A DNA stretch of 64,000 bases, taken from NCBI GenBank assembly GCA_021604865.1, contig BQJU01000030.1, positions 1 to 64,000 of the forward strand. Reading direction: 5' to 3'. Source of the DNA: Saprospiraceae bacterium. GTDB lineage: Bacteria > Bacteroidota > Bacteroidia > Chitinophagales > Saprospiraceae. Below are positions 37,052 through 45,403 of the stretch, piece after piece. Every line of letters begins with the position of its first letter. Position 1 is the first letter of the stretch. A model generated the notes under the pieces. It was given only the letters and a program-made list of their open reading frames with translations. It was not told the DNA's origin and made no database searches. A program made the position numbers and the translations under genes.

Positions 37052-37072
37052 AGTATGTTTGGAGGTAGGTTC
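37052..37072. repeat. Family 1 repeat, left-end fragment (copy H)
   Basis: AGTATGTTTGGAGGTAGGT matches the left terminal repeat. No right end is found before the Ldh-family gene stop, 26 bp further on. The gap is convergent. Confidence 0.5.
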
Positions 37073-37097
37073 GTGACAAAATCAGGAATTTATGGTG

Positions 37098-38099
37098 CTA
37101 ACCAAGTGCTAATATCTCCTGCCAAACCTGATCATGCACTTCGATGCCTTCTTCTAGTTGTTTCGCTCTGATTCGAAAAGACCTTTCACTTGGATAACGG
37201 ACTTCAGCATCCGGGTCAATAGTAGAAGATTTTTTGGTATAAGACAATATTTCATTGACAATATCATGCATCTTCCCTTTGCTTAGGAATTTATCAGGAC
37301 TAAGGCATATAAACACCTGTGAAAGTCCGGATTCTTCATCGTCTTGGCCAACCTCACCAGTGGAACGGCCTTCGGACAGGATCGCTGCAAATAAGTCCAG
37401 CATGATGGATAGGCCCGAACCTTTCCAGTATCCTATCGATATCGGCAACATACTTTCAATTATAGATTGAGGATCATCCGTCATTTCACCCGCTTTATTA
37501 AAACCTCCTGGGTAGGGTAGTTTTTTGTCTTGCCGTTGGTAACTTTCCATTTTGCCATAAGAAAATAGAGACATCGACATATCCAATAAAATGGGGTGAG
37601 GGTTACCCGGCATAGAAAAGATCAATGGATTGTTGCCTATCCGGGGCATATTACCCCCCCATGCAGGCATATTGGGCATGGTATTGCTCCAGCAGATACT
37701 CATATATCCCGCTTCTGCTGCTAAAAGACCATAATTCCCCCCTCTCATCCAATGGTTCGTGTTGCGAAGGGCCACACAGCTGATGCCATACTGGTCGGCG
37801 AGAGTCATCGCTCTGGTCATGGCAAAACTGGCATTGTTTGGTCCGGAACCCAATTGCCCATCCCATTGCTCCAAAGCATTGAAGGATTTTATTTTCAAAG
37901 GTTTTGACTGTATGTCAATTATCCCCTTATCTATATTGCTCATAAAAAGAACAAACCGATTGACTCCATGAGAGTTCACCCCATCCAACGTAGCTTGGGC
38001 AAACAAACGGGCACATTCCAGGGCATCGCTTTTTTCAAATCCCTTATTGATTAGTTTATCCTTTAGGGTGTCGGCAAGGATGGTGTAAGCTATCTTCAT
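37098..38099 (-). CDS. Ldh family NAD(P)-dependent oxidoreductase
   Basis: A 333-residue member of the malate/L-lactate/ureidoglycolate dehydrogenase family, which has a fold unlike the classical Rossmann dehydrogenases. The catalytic His is His44 in NSHGVNR. Conserved RIGNNPLIF and LDMSMSLFSYGK segments bind cofactor, and a C-terminal half with MLDLFAAILS completes the domain. Known substrates include 2,3-diketo-L-gulonate, malate and sulfolactate; none can be chosen here. The start is set at MKIAYT; the longer open frame adds 14 residues from AT-rich leader. It has its own transcription unit. Confidence 0.85.
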   Translation of the reverse strand: MKIAYTILADTLKDKLINKGFEKSDALECARLFAQATLDGVNSHGVNRFVLFMSNIDKGIIDIQSKPLKIKSFNALEQWDGQLGSGPNNASFAMTRAMTLADQYGISCVALRNTNHWMRGGNYGLLAAEAGYMSICWSNTMPNMPAWGGNMPRIGNNPLIFSMPGNPHPILLDMSMSLFSYGKMESYQRQDKKLPYPGGFNKAGEMTDDPQSIIESMLPISIGYWKGSGLSIMLDLFAAILSEGRSTGEVGQDDEESGLSQVFICLSPDKFLSKGKMHDIVNEILSYTKKSSTIDPDAEVRYPSERSFRIRAKQLEEGIEVHDQVWQEILALG

Positions 38100-38324
38100 G
38101 ATCATTGGGATAATTGTATATTTTGGCGCAAATAAATACATTAAAAAAGATATCCAGGTAATTAACCCTGAGGATCACCTAGTTAACCAAAAACAGTAAT
38201 CCTTAATTATTTTTGATGCTGCTAAAAGTATTTGTTAGCCAAAAATAAACCATTATCTTTACCGTGCTCACAAAGTATATTTATTTTTAACATTACGGAT
38301 AAATGGGAAATTTGCCTCAGTGTA

Positions 38325-38375
38325 TGTTTGGAGGCAGGACTTTGTATTTCACATTTTATTCCGTACTCCAAACAT
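38325..38375. repeat. Family 1 short element (copy I)
   Basis: TGTTTGGAGG on the left and ACTCCAAACA on the right enclose about 30 bp. It lies in the divergent gap, upstream of the ELW-repeat protein gene, and makes a false N-terminal extension of that gene if translated. Confidence 0.6.
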
Positions 38376-38426
38376 GTGCTCCAGGCTTGTTTCTCATTGT
38401 GTTATCCGCTAAAATTCATCAAACGA

Positions 38427-41225
38427 ATGAGGACATTTCTGTTACTTTTTTTTATTTTATTAGTTACCCCTCTACTACATTCTCAACTAGTCCTGGAGAA
38501 AGACATCAACCAGGAACCTGCAAGTGCTCATCCGGGATATATCGTGGAACTGAATAATGTGCTCTACTTTCGGGCCAACGATGGTGCTCATGGCGATGAA
38601 TTATACAAATACGATCTTGGGAGCGGGGTCGCACAGCTCGTAGCTGATCTCCGCCCTTACGAAATGGGCGGCGGCATTAACGATGTGATCATCTTTGATG
38701 AAAAGATCTATTTCAACTCCAGGGGTGGCTCTGGTTCTGATCATTTTATCTATGTGCATGACCCTTCTGACAACAGCACTCAGCGCCTTATGGATAGTGA
38801 AAATATGGAAGTCAGGGAACCGGCAAATCTCACCGAATTTAACGGACAGCTATTCTTTGCTGCTGAGTTTTCAGGCATAGGTATTGAACTTGGGCGTTAT
38901 GACCCAGTGACCAATAAGGTGGATATTTTGGCAGATATTAACCCGACGGGTGACAGCTATCCCAACTTTTTTAATGAACTGGATGGCAAATTGTGGTTTG
39001 TTGCTAATGATGATCTGGGTGGCAGCCGACTATGGCGCTACGATCCGGCTACTGACATGGTAGAAAAGATCATTTATAACAGCCCAAACTCGGAATATCC
39101 GAGCATGAATTTCCTATATTATTTTGATGGTAAATTTTTCTTTCAAAACTTTATACAAGGCGCTGGCACAGACCTCGGCAGCTACGATTTGGCCACCAAT
39201 ACTCTGCTTGACATTCCCCCAATCTATCCAGGGGCAGGCAGTAGTTCTCCTTCCGGATTTATAGAATATGACGGGAAATTGTATTTCGGAGCACGGACCT
39301 CAGGGGTCGGGCGAGAGCTGCACGTGTATGACCCTGCGACTGGAATGGTCTCCTTATTGGAGGATATCTATGGAAGCGGGGATGGCAACCCGGGACTGGC
39401 GCTGGTACATGAAGGTAAGTTATACTTCACCGCCAGTGTAGATGAAAATGAACGAAAACTGTTCTCTTATTCCTCAACTACTCAAGAAGTTGCCGTTGAG
39501 GCCACTTTAGATAATAATGGTGCGCCCAACTATCTGTCCATTCTGGCTCTTGCCAATGGCACTATTTACCTGGCTGGTGAACATCCGGAAGTGGCGAATG
39601 AATTGTTGCGTTTTATACCTGGCAATTCTACCTTAGAGGTGGTGGCCGATATCAATCCCACGACCATTGGGTCCGACCCCTATCTTTTCACCCCTTACAA
39701 TGGGAAATTGTATTTCGGAGCCGAAGAGGTCAACACCGGGCGTGAAATTTGGGTATACAACCCCATTACTGGCACAACAGAAATACTCTCCGACAGTCCG
39801 GGCAATACATCTCCTAATGGTTTTACGGTACTGGATGGAAAATTGTTTTTTTCAGGGATAGACCCGGATTTGGGTTATGGTTTATTGTATTATGATGACG
39901 CAACGGGTTCAGTGGAAGCAACATCCTACATCACGCCTAATAATACTGGTCATATCACGGATATTACAGCATACAATGACTTATTATATTTCAAGGCAAA
40001 TGACGATGTAGTCGGCAGCGAAATGTTTGTTTATAACCCGGCGAATGATACGTATAGCCTGGTCGCTGATATTAATCCAACAGGAAATGGCCGTACCGAA
40101 GACTTTTTTGTTTTTGAAAATGAACTCTTTTTCCAGGCCGATGACGGCGTCTCGGGAGTGGAGCTATGGAAGTATAACGATGTAACGGAAGAAGTAACAC
40201 AAGTTGCAGATATCAATGCAGGAGAAGGCGCTAGCAATCCGTCCTGGTTTGCAGTCTATGATGGAGAATTGTTTTTCAGTGCCTATGCTGAAAGTTTTGG
40301 CTACGACCTTTACAGTTATAACCCTACCACTGAAATGGTTAGCCAACGTACCGACATTTCAGGTAATTTAAATCCACAATACCTTACTGTATACCGGGAC
40401 AAGTTGTTCTTCAATGGTCGTTTTTCTCCTTCTGTTAATGCCGAATTGGTGTACTTTGATGCTGCTACCAATGAAGTTTACCTGACAGAAGACCTCAATC
40501 CAACAAGTGCGAGCAATCCCGGCTATCTGACCGTTTTTAATGATAAGCTCTATTTTAGCACCTACACGCAAGAATACGGCCGGGAACTCTGGGAATACAA
40601 TGATACCAGCATTGCCATTATTGCGGACATCTGGCCAGGAGTACCAGAGTCCAACCCGGAATACCTCACCCTTTTTAATGATAAATTGTACTTCTCTGCC
40701 AATGACGGCCTCCGGGGTATGGAAATCTGGAGTCTGGCCGCCTGCCTCAACCTTTTTGTACAAACTGAACCACAGATTGGAGAAGACGGTTTTGGGGCCA
40801 TTGATCTGACTGTTCAGGGCGGTTTGCCACCCTACACTTTCACCTGGAGCAATGGAGAAGAAACTGAAGATATTGCAAACCTGGAGCCCGGTACTTATAC
40901 GGTCACCGTATCCGATGCCTCCGGTTGCCTGTCTGAATTGACGGCAGAGGTGACCTTCATCAGCAGTACCGAAGATATTCTTTCGGAAGATCTTGTGGCG
41001 TTATTTCCTAATCCGAATGCAGGCACTTTTAGCTTACAAATGAAGGATGTACACGCTGAGGAGGTAAGGGTTTATAATTTGCATGGAAGCTTAATTTATC
41101 ATAAATTCATTGCTGATAATGCCTCGATGATTGAGGTCCATCTTCGCTATGCGCCAGCAGGTATGTATATGGTAGAGGTGAGGACAGCTGAGGGATTGGT
41201 GCGGAAGAAGGTGGTGGTGGATTAG
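38427..41225 (+). CDS. Large secreted ELW-type repeat protein with SprB-like module and T9SS tail
   Basis: A 932-residue exported protein. The signal peptide MRTFLLLFFILLVTP (cut near LHSQ) fixes the start at 38427; the upstream frame crosses a family 1 repeat. The body has about 15 repeats of roughly 50 residues with the pattern LYFxAxDxxxGxELWxYDxxT...VADINP, resembling the ELWxxDGT/propeller repeats of Bacteroidota surface proteins. Near the C-terminus an SprB-type repeat (GGLPPYTFTWSNG) is followed by the T9SS type A domain (LFPNPNAGTF). It is probably a cell-surface or secreted adhesin-like protein. No enzymatic site is seen. Confidence 0.85.
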   Translation: MRTFLLLFFILLVTPLLHSQLVLEKDINQEPASAHPGYIVELNNVLYFRANDGAHGDELYKYDLGSGVAQLVADLRPYEMGGGINDVIIFDEKIYFNSRGGSGSDHFIYVHDPSDNSTQRLMDSENMEVREPANLTEFNGQLFFAAEFSGIGIELGRYDPVTNKVDILADINPTGDSYPNFFNELDGKLWFVANDDLGGSRLWRYDPATDMVEKIIYNSPNSEYPSMNFLYYFDGKFFFQNFIQGAGTDLGSYDLATNTLLDIPPIYPGAGSSSPSGFIEYDGKLYFGARTSGVGRELHVYDPATGMVSLLEDIYGSGDGNPGLALVHEGKLYFTASVDENERKLFSYSSTTQEVAVEATLDNNGAPNYLSILALANGTIYLAGEHPEVANELLRFIPGNSTLEVVADINPTTIGSDPYLFTPYNGKLYFGAEEVNTGREIWVYNPITGTTEILSDSPGNTSPNGFTVLDGKLFFSGIDPDLGYGLLYYDDATGSVEATSYITPNNTGHITDITAYNDLLYFKANDDVVGSEMFVYNPANDTYSLVADINPTGNGRTEDFFVFENELFFQADDGVSGVELWKYNDVTEEVTQVADINAGEGASNPSWFAVYDGELFFSAYAESFGYDLYSYNPTTEMVSQRTDISGNLNPQYLTVYRDKLFFNGRFSPSVNAELVYFDAATNEVYLTEDLNPTSASNPGYLTVFNDKLYFSTYTQEYGRELWEYNDTSIAIIADIWPGVPESNPEYLTLFNDKLYFSANDGLRGMEIWSLAACLNLFVQTEPQIGEDGFGAIDLTVQGGLPPYTFTWSNGEETEDIANLEPGTYTVTVSDASGCLSELTAEVTFISSTEDILSEDLVALFPNPNAGTFSLQMKDVHAEEVRVYNLHGSLIYHKFIADNASMIEVHLRYAPAGMYMVEVRTAEGLVRKKVVVD

Positions 41226-41237
41226 GCGTATGGGAGA

Positions 41238-41346
41238 GAAGGTTTAGGAGGTTTAGGGGTTTAGGACGGAATGGTGGGTTAGGACGGAGTGGCTCTTTCC
41301 AGTTCTTACGGGGAAAATAGGTTTAGGTAAGTTTAGGTGTTTAGGG
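41238..41346 (+). repeat. G-rich GGTTTAGG-type tract
   Basis: Irregular repeats of GGTTTAGG, GGGTTTAGG and AGTTTAGG, with GGACGGA spacers, lie directly after the ELW-repeat gene. The plus strand has many runs of two to four G within short distances, so a G-quadruplex is possible in transcript or DNA. There is no open reading frame. Confidence 0.55.
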
Positions 41347-41414
41347 GCAGCGGGAGTGGTTTGGATGATGAATTTAATTAAGTAAACATTTTTTAGGACG
41401 AGTCACGAATCATT

Positions 41415-41906
41415 ATGGATACCTCATTAAAAAATATGCTTTGGCAGCAGTTTGGCGCATCTATTGATATGCTGGAAAATGCCATAATGGGCTGTCCGGA
41501 TGAACTATGGGATACGGATGCCAAATTTTGGCATATTGCTTACCACACCTTATTTTTCCTGGATTATTATTTGTCGGATGATCCCTCAAATTTTGCACCA
41601 CCGGCGCCATTCACCTTATCGGAACTAGATCCTTCCGGCCGACTTCCTGAGCGAACCTATAGTAAGGAGGAGATATTGACTTACCTCAATTTTGGTCGGC
41701 AAAAGTGTCGAAAGCTGATTGCTGGATTAACCACTGAAAATGCAGCCCTGCAGTTTAACAGTGAGTACAAGGATTACCCAGTACTTGAAATTCTGCTTTA
41801 CAATATGCGCCATGTTCAGCACCATGCGGCACAGTTGAATTTGTTGTTGCGGCAAGCAATGAATGATGCACCCCGGTGGGTTTCCAGGACACGGGAGGCT
41901 TTATGA
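41415..41906 (+). CDS. DinB family four-helix protein
   Basis: A 163-residue protein of the DinB/YfiT superfamily. It has the four-helix bundle pattern and the histidine ligands of a likely metal site: His in WHIAYHT near residue 44-48 and the NMRHVQHHAAQLN segment towards the C-terminus. Members act as thiol transferases with bacillithiol or mycothiol, or are uncharacterised. It is a small stand-alone gene after the G-rich tract. Confidence 0.8.
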   Translation: MDTSLKNMLWQQFGASIDMLENAIMGCPDELWDTDAKFWHIAYHTLFFLDYYLSDDPSNFAPPAPFTLSELDPSGRLPERTYSKEEILTYLNFGRQKCRKLIAGLTTENAALQFNSEYKDYPVLEILLYNMRHVQHHAAQLNLLLRQAMNDAPRWVSRTREAL

Positions 41907-42131
41907 AGAACCTTCCTTGGCAATTGCCAACTATTTTATCCCCTTTTCCAACCAGAATTCAAAATACTGTCTATCTTACACCGCGAAATAAAAAATGCAA
42001 TATCTCTAATTGCAAAGTGGTGGAATGAAAATCGCAGAAGAGGATTTCTTTTTCAACTTTACAAGTCGGGTTGATAAAAAACGGCATACAAGCTAATGCT
42101 TGTTGGTACAATTTTACGAGTCTAAATGCTA

Positions 42132-42458
42132 AGTGCTTGTTTGGAGGTCGGATTTGCATCGCCGTCGGCAAGCCTATGGCGGCCGATGGGTAGCAAAAAG
42201 TATCAATTTTTTGATGCTACAAGGCTTTTTTTGAAGTTCATACCCAAAGGTACGGACAAGAAAAGTAACAGCCTGTCCCGCCGAAGGGAGACCGCTAGGT
42301 CGGGAAAGTATCATCGAAAAAGGGATGTTTTGTAGCCCATGCTCCTACTCTGCCTTCGCGAAGCTACGGCGAAGCAAGGCGCTGAGTCCTTCGCCAAAGG
42401 CTACGGCCGCCGGAGAAAGCTTCGGCGCAAGCGTAAGTTTGACCTCCAAACAGGCACT
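42132..42458. repeat. Family 1 repeat, longest complete copy (copy C)
   Basis: It starts AGTGCTTGTTTGGAGGTC and ends GACCTCCAAACAGGCACT, an 18-bp inverted terminal repeat with one mismatch. The 327-bp interior has GC-rich hairpin blocks (CTTCGCGAAGC, CTTCGCC...GGCGAAG) and no long conserved reading frame. The preceding 225 bp, after the DinB gene, hold nothing I recognise. It resembles a miniature inverted-repeat element. Confidence 0.8.
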
Positions 42459-42477
42459 AACAGAAAAGTTAAACAAA

Positions 42478-43071
42478 ATGGGCTTAAACGTATTGTACGA
42501 AAGAATTATCGAAGACCTCATCAGCAATCATTACGCCTTAGTTGATGGTTTTTTCGATGAAGACACTTGTCGCGGACTTAATAAATTATTGCGACAAAAA
42601 ATGAAACAAGGAATACTTGAAAAAGCAGGCATTGGTAATAAGTCAAACCATTTAAAGAATGACGCTATCCGATCTGATAAGATTGCCTGGATTGACAACC
42701 ATTCTATTGATGTATTTGAACAGGCATTCATTCAACAAATGAATAGCTTCAGTTTATACCTAAACAATACCTGTTATACGGGCATTCAGGATTCGGAATT
42801 TCATTATGCTTGTTTTGAAAAAGGCGCTTTTTATAAAAAACACATCGACCGTTTTAATAACGACAATAAGCGCAAATTTTCGGTTGTCACCTACCTTAAC
42901 AAACATAGGAAAGCTTCCCATGGAGGAGCTTTGATTCTTTATACAGAAAAAGGAGAAATCAACATTTTACCCGAATGGGGCCGCACGATTATTTTCAAAA
43001 GCGATTTATTAGAACATGAGGTACTTGTTAGTACAAAAGACCGCCTGAGTATTACGGGATGGCTAAAATGA
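42478..43071 (+). CDS. 2-oxoglutarate/Fe(II)-dependent oxygenase (prolyl 4-hydroxylase-like)
   Basis: A 197-residue protein with the double-stranded beta-helix oxygenase pattern. Iron ligands are His122 and Asp124 (KHIDRF) and His180 (LLEHEV); Arg189 (KDRLS) would bind 2-oxoglutarate. This is the SM-20/P4H-type arrangement, and the substrate is probably a protein or peptide side chain. The start is set at ATG 42478 (MGLNVLYE), 19 bp after the family 1 repeat. A longer frame back to 42325 translates repeat DNA and should be ignored. The start lies so close to the repeat that the repeat may carry or have replaced its promoter. Confidence 0.85.
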   Translation: MGLNVLYERIIEDLISNHYALVDGFFDEDTCRGLNKLLRQKMKQGILEKAGIGNKSNHLKNDAIRSDKIAWIDNHSIDVFEQAFIQQMNSFSLYLNNTCYTGIQDSEFHYACFEKGAFYKKHIDRFNNDNKRKFSVVTYLNKHRKASHGGALILYTEKGEINILPEWGRTIIFKSDLLEHEVLVSTKDRLSITGWLK

Positions 43072-43078
43072 TCCCTTA

Positions 43079-43272
43079 AAGCTTACCGACGCTAACTTCG
43101 AAAATCATTGGGACTACTTTTCTGCTGGTATCAAACACCCCACCAGTATCCTATCACCAAATCAGCCACTAAACATGCACAATGTGCGGGCGGGTTCCGG
43201 CATAGGAGCATTGGCCGTTAAGAAAAAAGCGGCAACCGTACCCATCAAGAAGAAATACTGCTTGAGCTAAAA
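43079..43272 (+). repeat. Family 2 repeat, copy 1
   Basis: From CTAACTTCGAAAATCATTG to CTTGAGCTAAAACC it matches the copy at 57.8 kb, with scattered substitutions. The core contains CACTAAACATGCACAAT and GGGTTCCGGCATAGGAGC, found in all four copies. It begins about 8 bp after the oxygenase stop codon. The rest of the gap up to 43414 shows nothing recognisable. Confidence 0.8.
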
Positions 43273-43414
43273 CCAATAAGCTCTCAGAGAATTACTATCT
43301 TGTACCATCAGCCAAAAATCCAAGAATAAAAACTTAAATTGGTCCCTGATTAAGTCTATGCTCAACTACTGAAACAACCTTTCTGTTTGAGAGCATGTTT
43401 GAAGCAAAACAAAA

Positions 43415-44311
43415 ATGCTAATGAAAGAAAACGATATAATCACGAAAGTTGAATCCTTTTTAATCAAAGATAGACTGGAAGAAGCCTTAAATCTTTTATC
43501 GAGGTTTTTTCAGGACCAAAAAGAAAATGAATATAAAGATGAAGCGCTTTTGCTGCTTGGTAGGTTAAGTTATCTGACAAAGGGACAAAATCTAGGGTTA
43601 ATAGCCGAGTTGCCGCTTGAATTAAATAAGATAAGAAAGTCAATCATCAGCCTTAAAAACAACGCCAGCTACATCCTCAGCGCCAAAGAAAACCAATCCA
43701 CTTTTGGCGGAGGAAATAGTGCGATAGCTTCAAAAGGCAATAGCGACGTTTTGAGTGTAATTATTGACGAATCCTTTAGGAATAACAACAATAACTGGAG
43801 CATCGGAACGAAGTATTTAACCGACAAGGTAACCGTCTATGGAAGTATCGATATAAAATCAAATAGATGTATCATGACCCAATTGAAAGATGAAAGCATG
43901 TTGGGTTGCTGGAAAGCTATTTCTTTAGATATTTCGAAAGATTTTATTATTGAAACCAAAGCCACGGTCAGAGAGGCAGTCAGCAATCATGGCTATGGAA
44001 TAAGCTGGGGCGCTAATTCGGAGGGTGATAAATTCTTCTTTATCGTATCTACTAATGGCTATTATTGTATACGATATTCCCTGGCAAGTTTAGTCACCAA
44101 CATCGTTGACTGGAAACTTAGCCCTCACATCAATATCGGGACCAATACCAATGTTTTAAGGATTCATAAAAGACAAAACACCGTAAATTATTACATCAAC
44201 GATCACCTGGTTGAAAGCCGTGCCTTTAGCGAGTTATTTGGCCATTGGCTAGGCATGGTCATTTGTGATCGGAAGACTGTTTTATTTGAATATTTTAAAG
44301 TGTTGAATTGA
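43415..44311 (+). CDS. Putative effector-associated domain (EAD11-like) fused to a lectin-like jelly roll
   Basis: A 298-residue cytoplasmic protein without a signal peptide. Residues 1-85 form a helical domain (EEALNLLSRFF, then LLLLGRLSYL, LGLIAE and LELNKIRKSI). It follows the pattern I know for effector-associated domain 11, an adaptor that links parts of bacterial conflict systems. After a Gly/Ser linker (GGGNSAIASKGNSD), residues 112-298 show a concanavalin-like/LamG-type beta sandwich (HGYGISWG, NGYYCIRY, NTVNYYINDHLV). The assignment is by eye, not by search. It stands between repeats of both families, so its usual partner genes may have been lost or lie elsewhere. Confidence 0.6.
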   Translation: MLMKENDIITKVESFLIKDRLEEALNLLSRFFQDQKENEYKDEALLLLGRLSYLTKGQNLGLIAELPLELNKIRKSIISLKNNASYILSAKENQSTFGGGNSAIASKGNSDVLSVIIDESFRNNNNNWSIGTKYLTDKVTVYGSIDIKSNRCIMTQLKDESMLGCWKAISLDISKDFIIETKATVREAVSNHGYGISWGANSEGDKFFFIVSTNGYYCIRYSLASLVTNIVDWKLSPHINIGTNTNVLRIHKRQNTVNYYINDHLVESRAFSELFGHWLGMVICDRKTVLFEYFKVLN

Positions 44312-44322
44312 AGCATAAACTC

Positions 44323-44477
44323 AGTGCTTGTTTGGAGGTCGGATTTGATAGTACAAGGCTTTTTTTGAAGTTCATACCCAAAGTAATGAAGTACCATCGA
44401 AAAAGGGATGTATTGTAGCCCATGCTCCTACTCTGAAGCTTCAGCGCAAGCGTAAGTTTGACCTCCAAACAGGCACT
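44323..44477. repeat. Family 1 repeat, internally deleted copy (copy D)
   Basis: It has both ends of copy C (AGTGCTTGTTTGGAGGTC and GACCTCCAAACAGGCACT) but only 155 bp in all. The TTTTTTTGAAGTTCATACCC, GTAGCCCATGCTCC and GCGCAAGCGTAAGTTT blocks are kept and the GC-rich middle is missing. It lies in a convergent gap. Confidence 0.8.
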
Positions 44478-44533
44478 CAGAAAGCCCTTGTGATGCAAGA
44501 GCTTTCTGAGAAAAATTAAATCAGCCTACCCTA

Positions 44534-45346
44534 TTATTTAGGTACCGCCTTAAAAGTATATGTCCAATCGTACTCAATGCCACCGAATCCAGTCAAATCA
44601 ACAAGAGTTGTTGTCCTCAAATCCGTCAAACTGTATTCAACAATAGTATATTCTTCTGTTGTGAAATTGCCTGGATTAAAAGCATCATCTTTTGTCAGTG
44701 TCAATAAAGATTCATCAGCGCTGATTTCATAACTTACATAAGGTTGTAGCCCATCAAAATCACAGGTTCCACCACCAATGCCTGTCAATGCACCATAATC
44801 AATACTCATGGAACCATCTTCATTAAAAGTAAAGACGTTGTCTTTTTCGCATTCTTCGATATTATCTTCCTCCGGATCGGCGGCATAGGCTTTGCCAATT
44901 TTGGCTTCCCATCTCCAATTAAATCTAAGTAATACATAAGACAAGGTAAGTTCTGTAGTGATCACAAAATTCCCTTCATCGGTTTGGCCACCTTTATCAA
45001 CGACTACAAATCTAAAACGAACGGGTGTTTCTGCACCTTCTTCATTCAATACATAGTCAAAGGTATAAGGTAAAGCTGCGGTTACTGTCAGGGTTCCATT
45101 GGTTCCATAAGTGTCATCAATATCGGTTCCCAGGAACTTTGTAATTCTCAATTCCTGAAATTCTCCAGCAATATCAGCTGTGACCGTTGTGCTGGCAGTC
45201 TCTCCCACCTTGCCGGTAAAAGAAGTATTGGATAAGGTTATGATCGGTGCTGTTTGGGTATCATCCTCTCCACAAGACGAAAACGTGAATATGCTTGCCA
45301 GAAGCAAAGCAAAAAAGCCCCACATTCTAAATTTAACTTGGTTCAT
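44534..45346 (-). CDS. Hypothetical lipoprotein with immunoglobulin-like and lipocalin-like parts
   Basis: A 270-residue lipoprotein: the leader ends FTFSSC, with the lipidated Cys near 25. Residues about 35-130 look like an immunoglobulin-like beta sandwich. The C-terminal half (WRWEAKIG, then NVFTFNEDGSMSIDYG and LLTLTKDDAF) resembles the lipocalin-like fold common in Bacteroidota surface lipoproteins. It is 57 bp downstream of the GH92 gene on the same strand and may be the last gene of the mannan locus, perhaps as a glycan-binding accessory; that role is inferred from position. Confidence 0.6.
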   Translation of the reverse strand: MNQVKFRMWGFFALLLASIFTFSSCGEDDTQTAPIITLSNTSFTGKVGETASTTVTADIAGEFQELRITKFLGTDIDDTYGTNGTLTVTAALPYTFDYVLNEEGAETPVRFRFVVVDKGGQTDEGNFVITTELTLSYVLLRFNWRWEAKIGKAYAADPEEDNIEECEKDNVFTFNEDGSMSIDYGALTGIGGGTCDFDGLQPYVSYEISADESLLTLTKDDAFNPGNFTTEEYTIVEYSLTDLRTTTLVDLTGFGGIEYDWTYTFKAVPK

Positions 45347-45403
45347 AAGTATAAGAATTTTTGTTAATTAAATAATTTATAAAAGGTTAGAAGTCTTTTC
45401 AAT

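Noticed and set aside
42325-42477. Upstream ATG extending the 2OG-Fe oxygenase by 51 residues
   Set aside because: The extra codons are family 1 repeat DNA, also present elsewhere in the window without any coding role.
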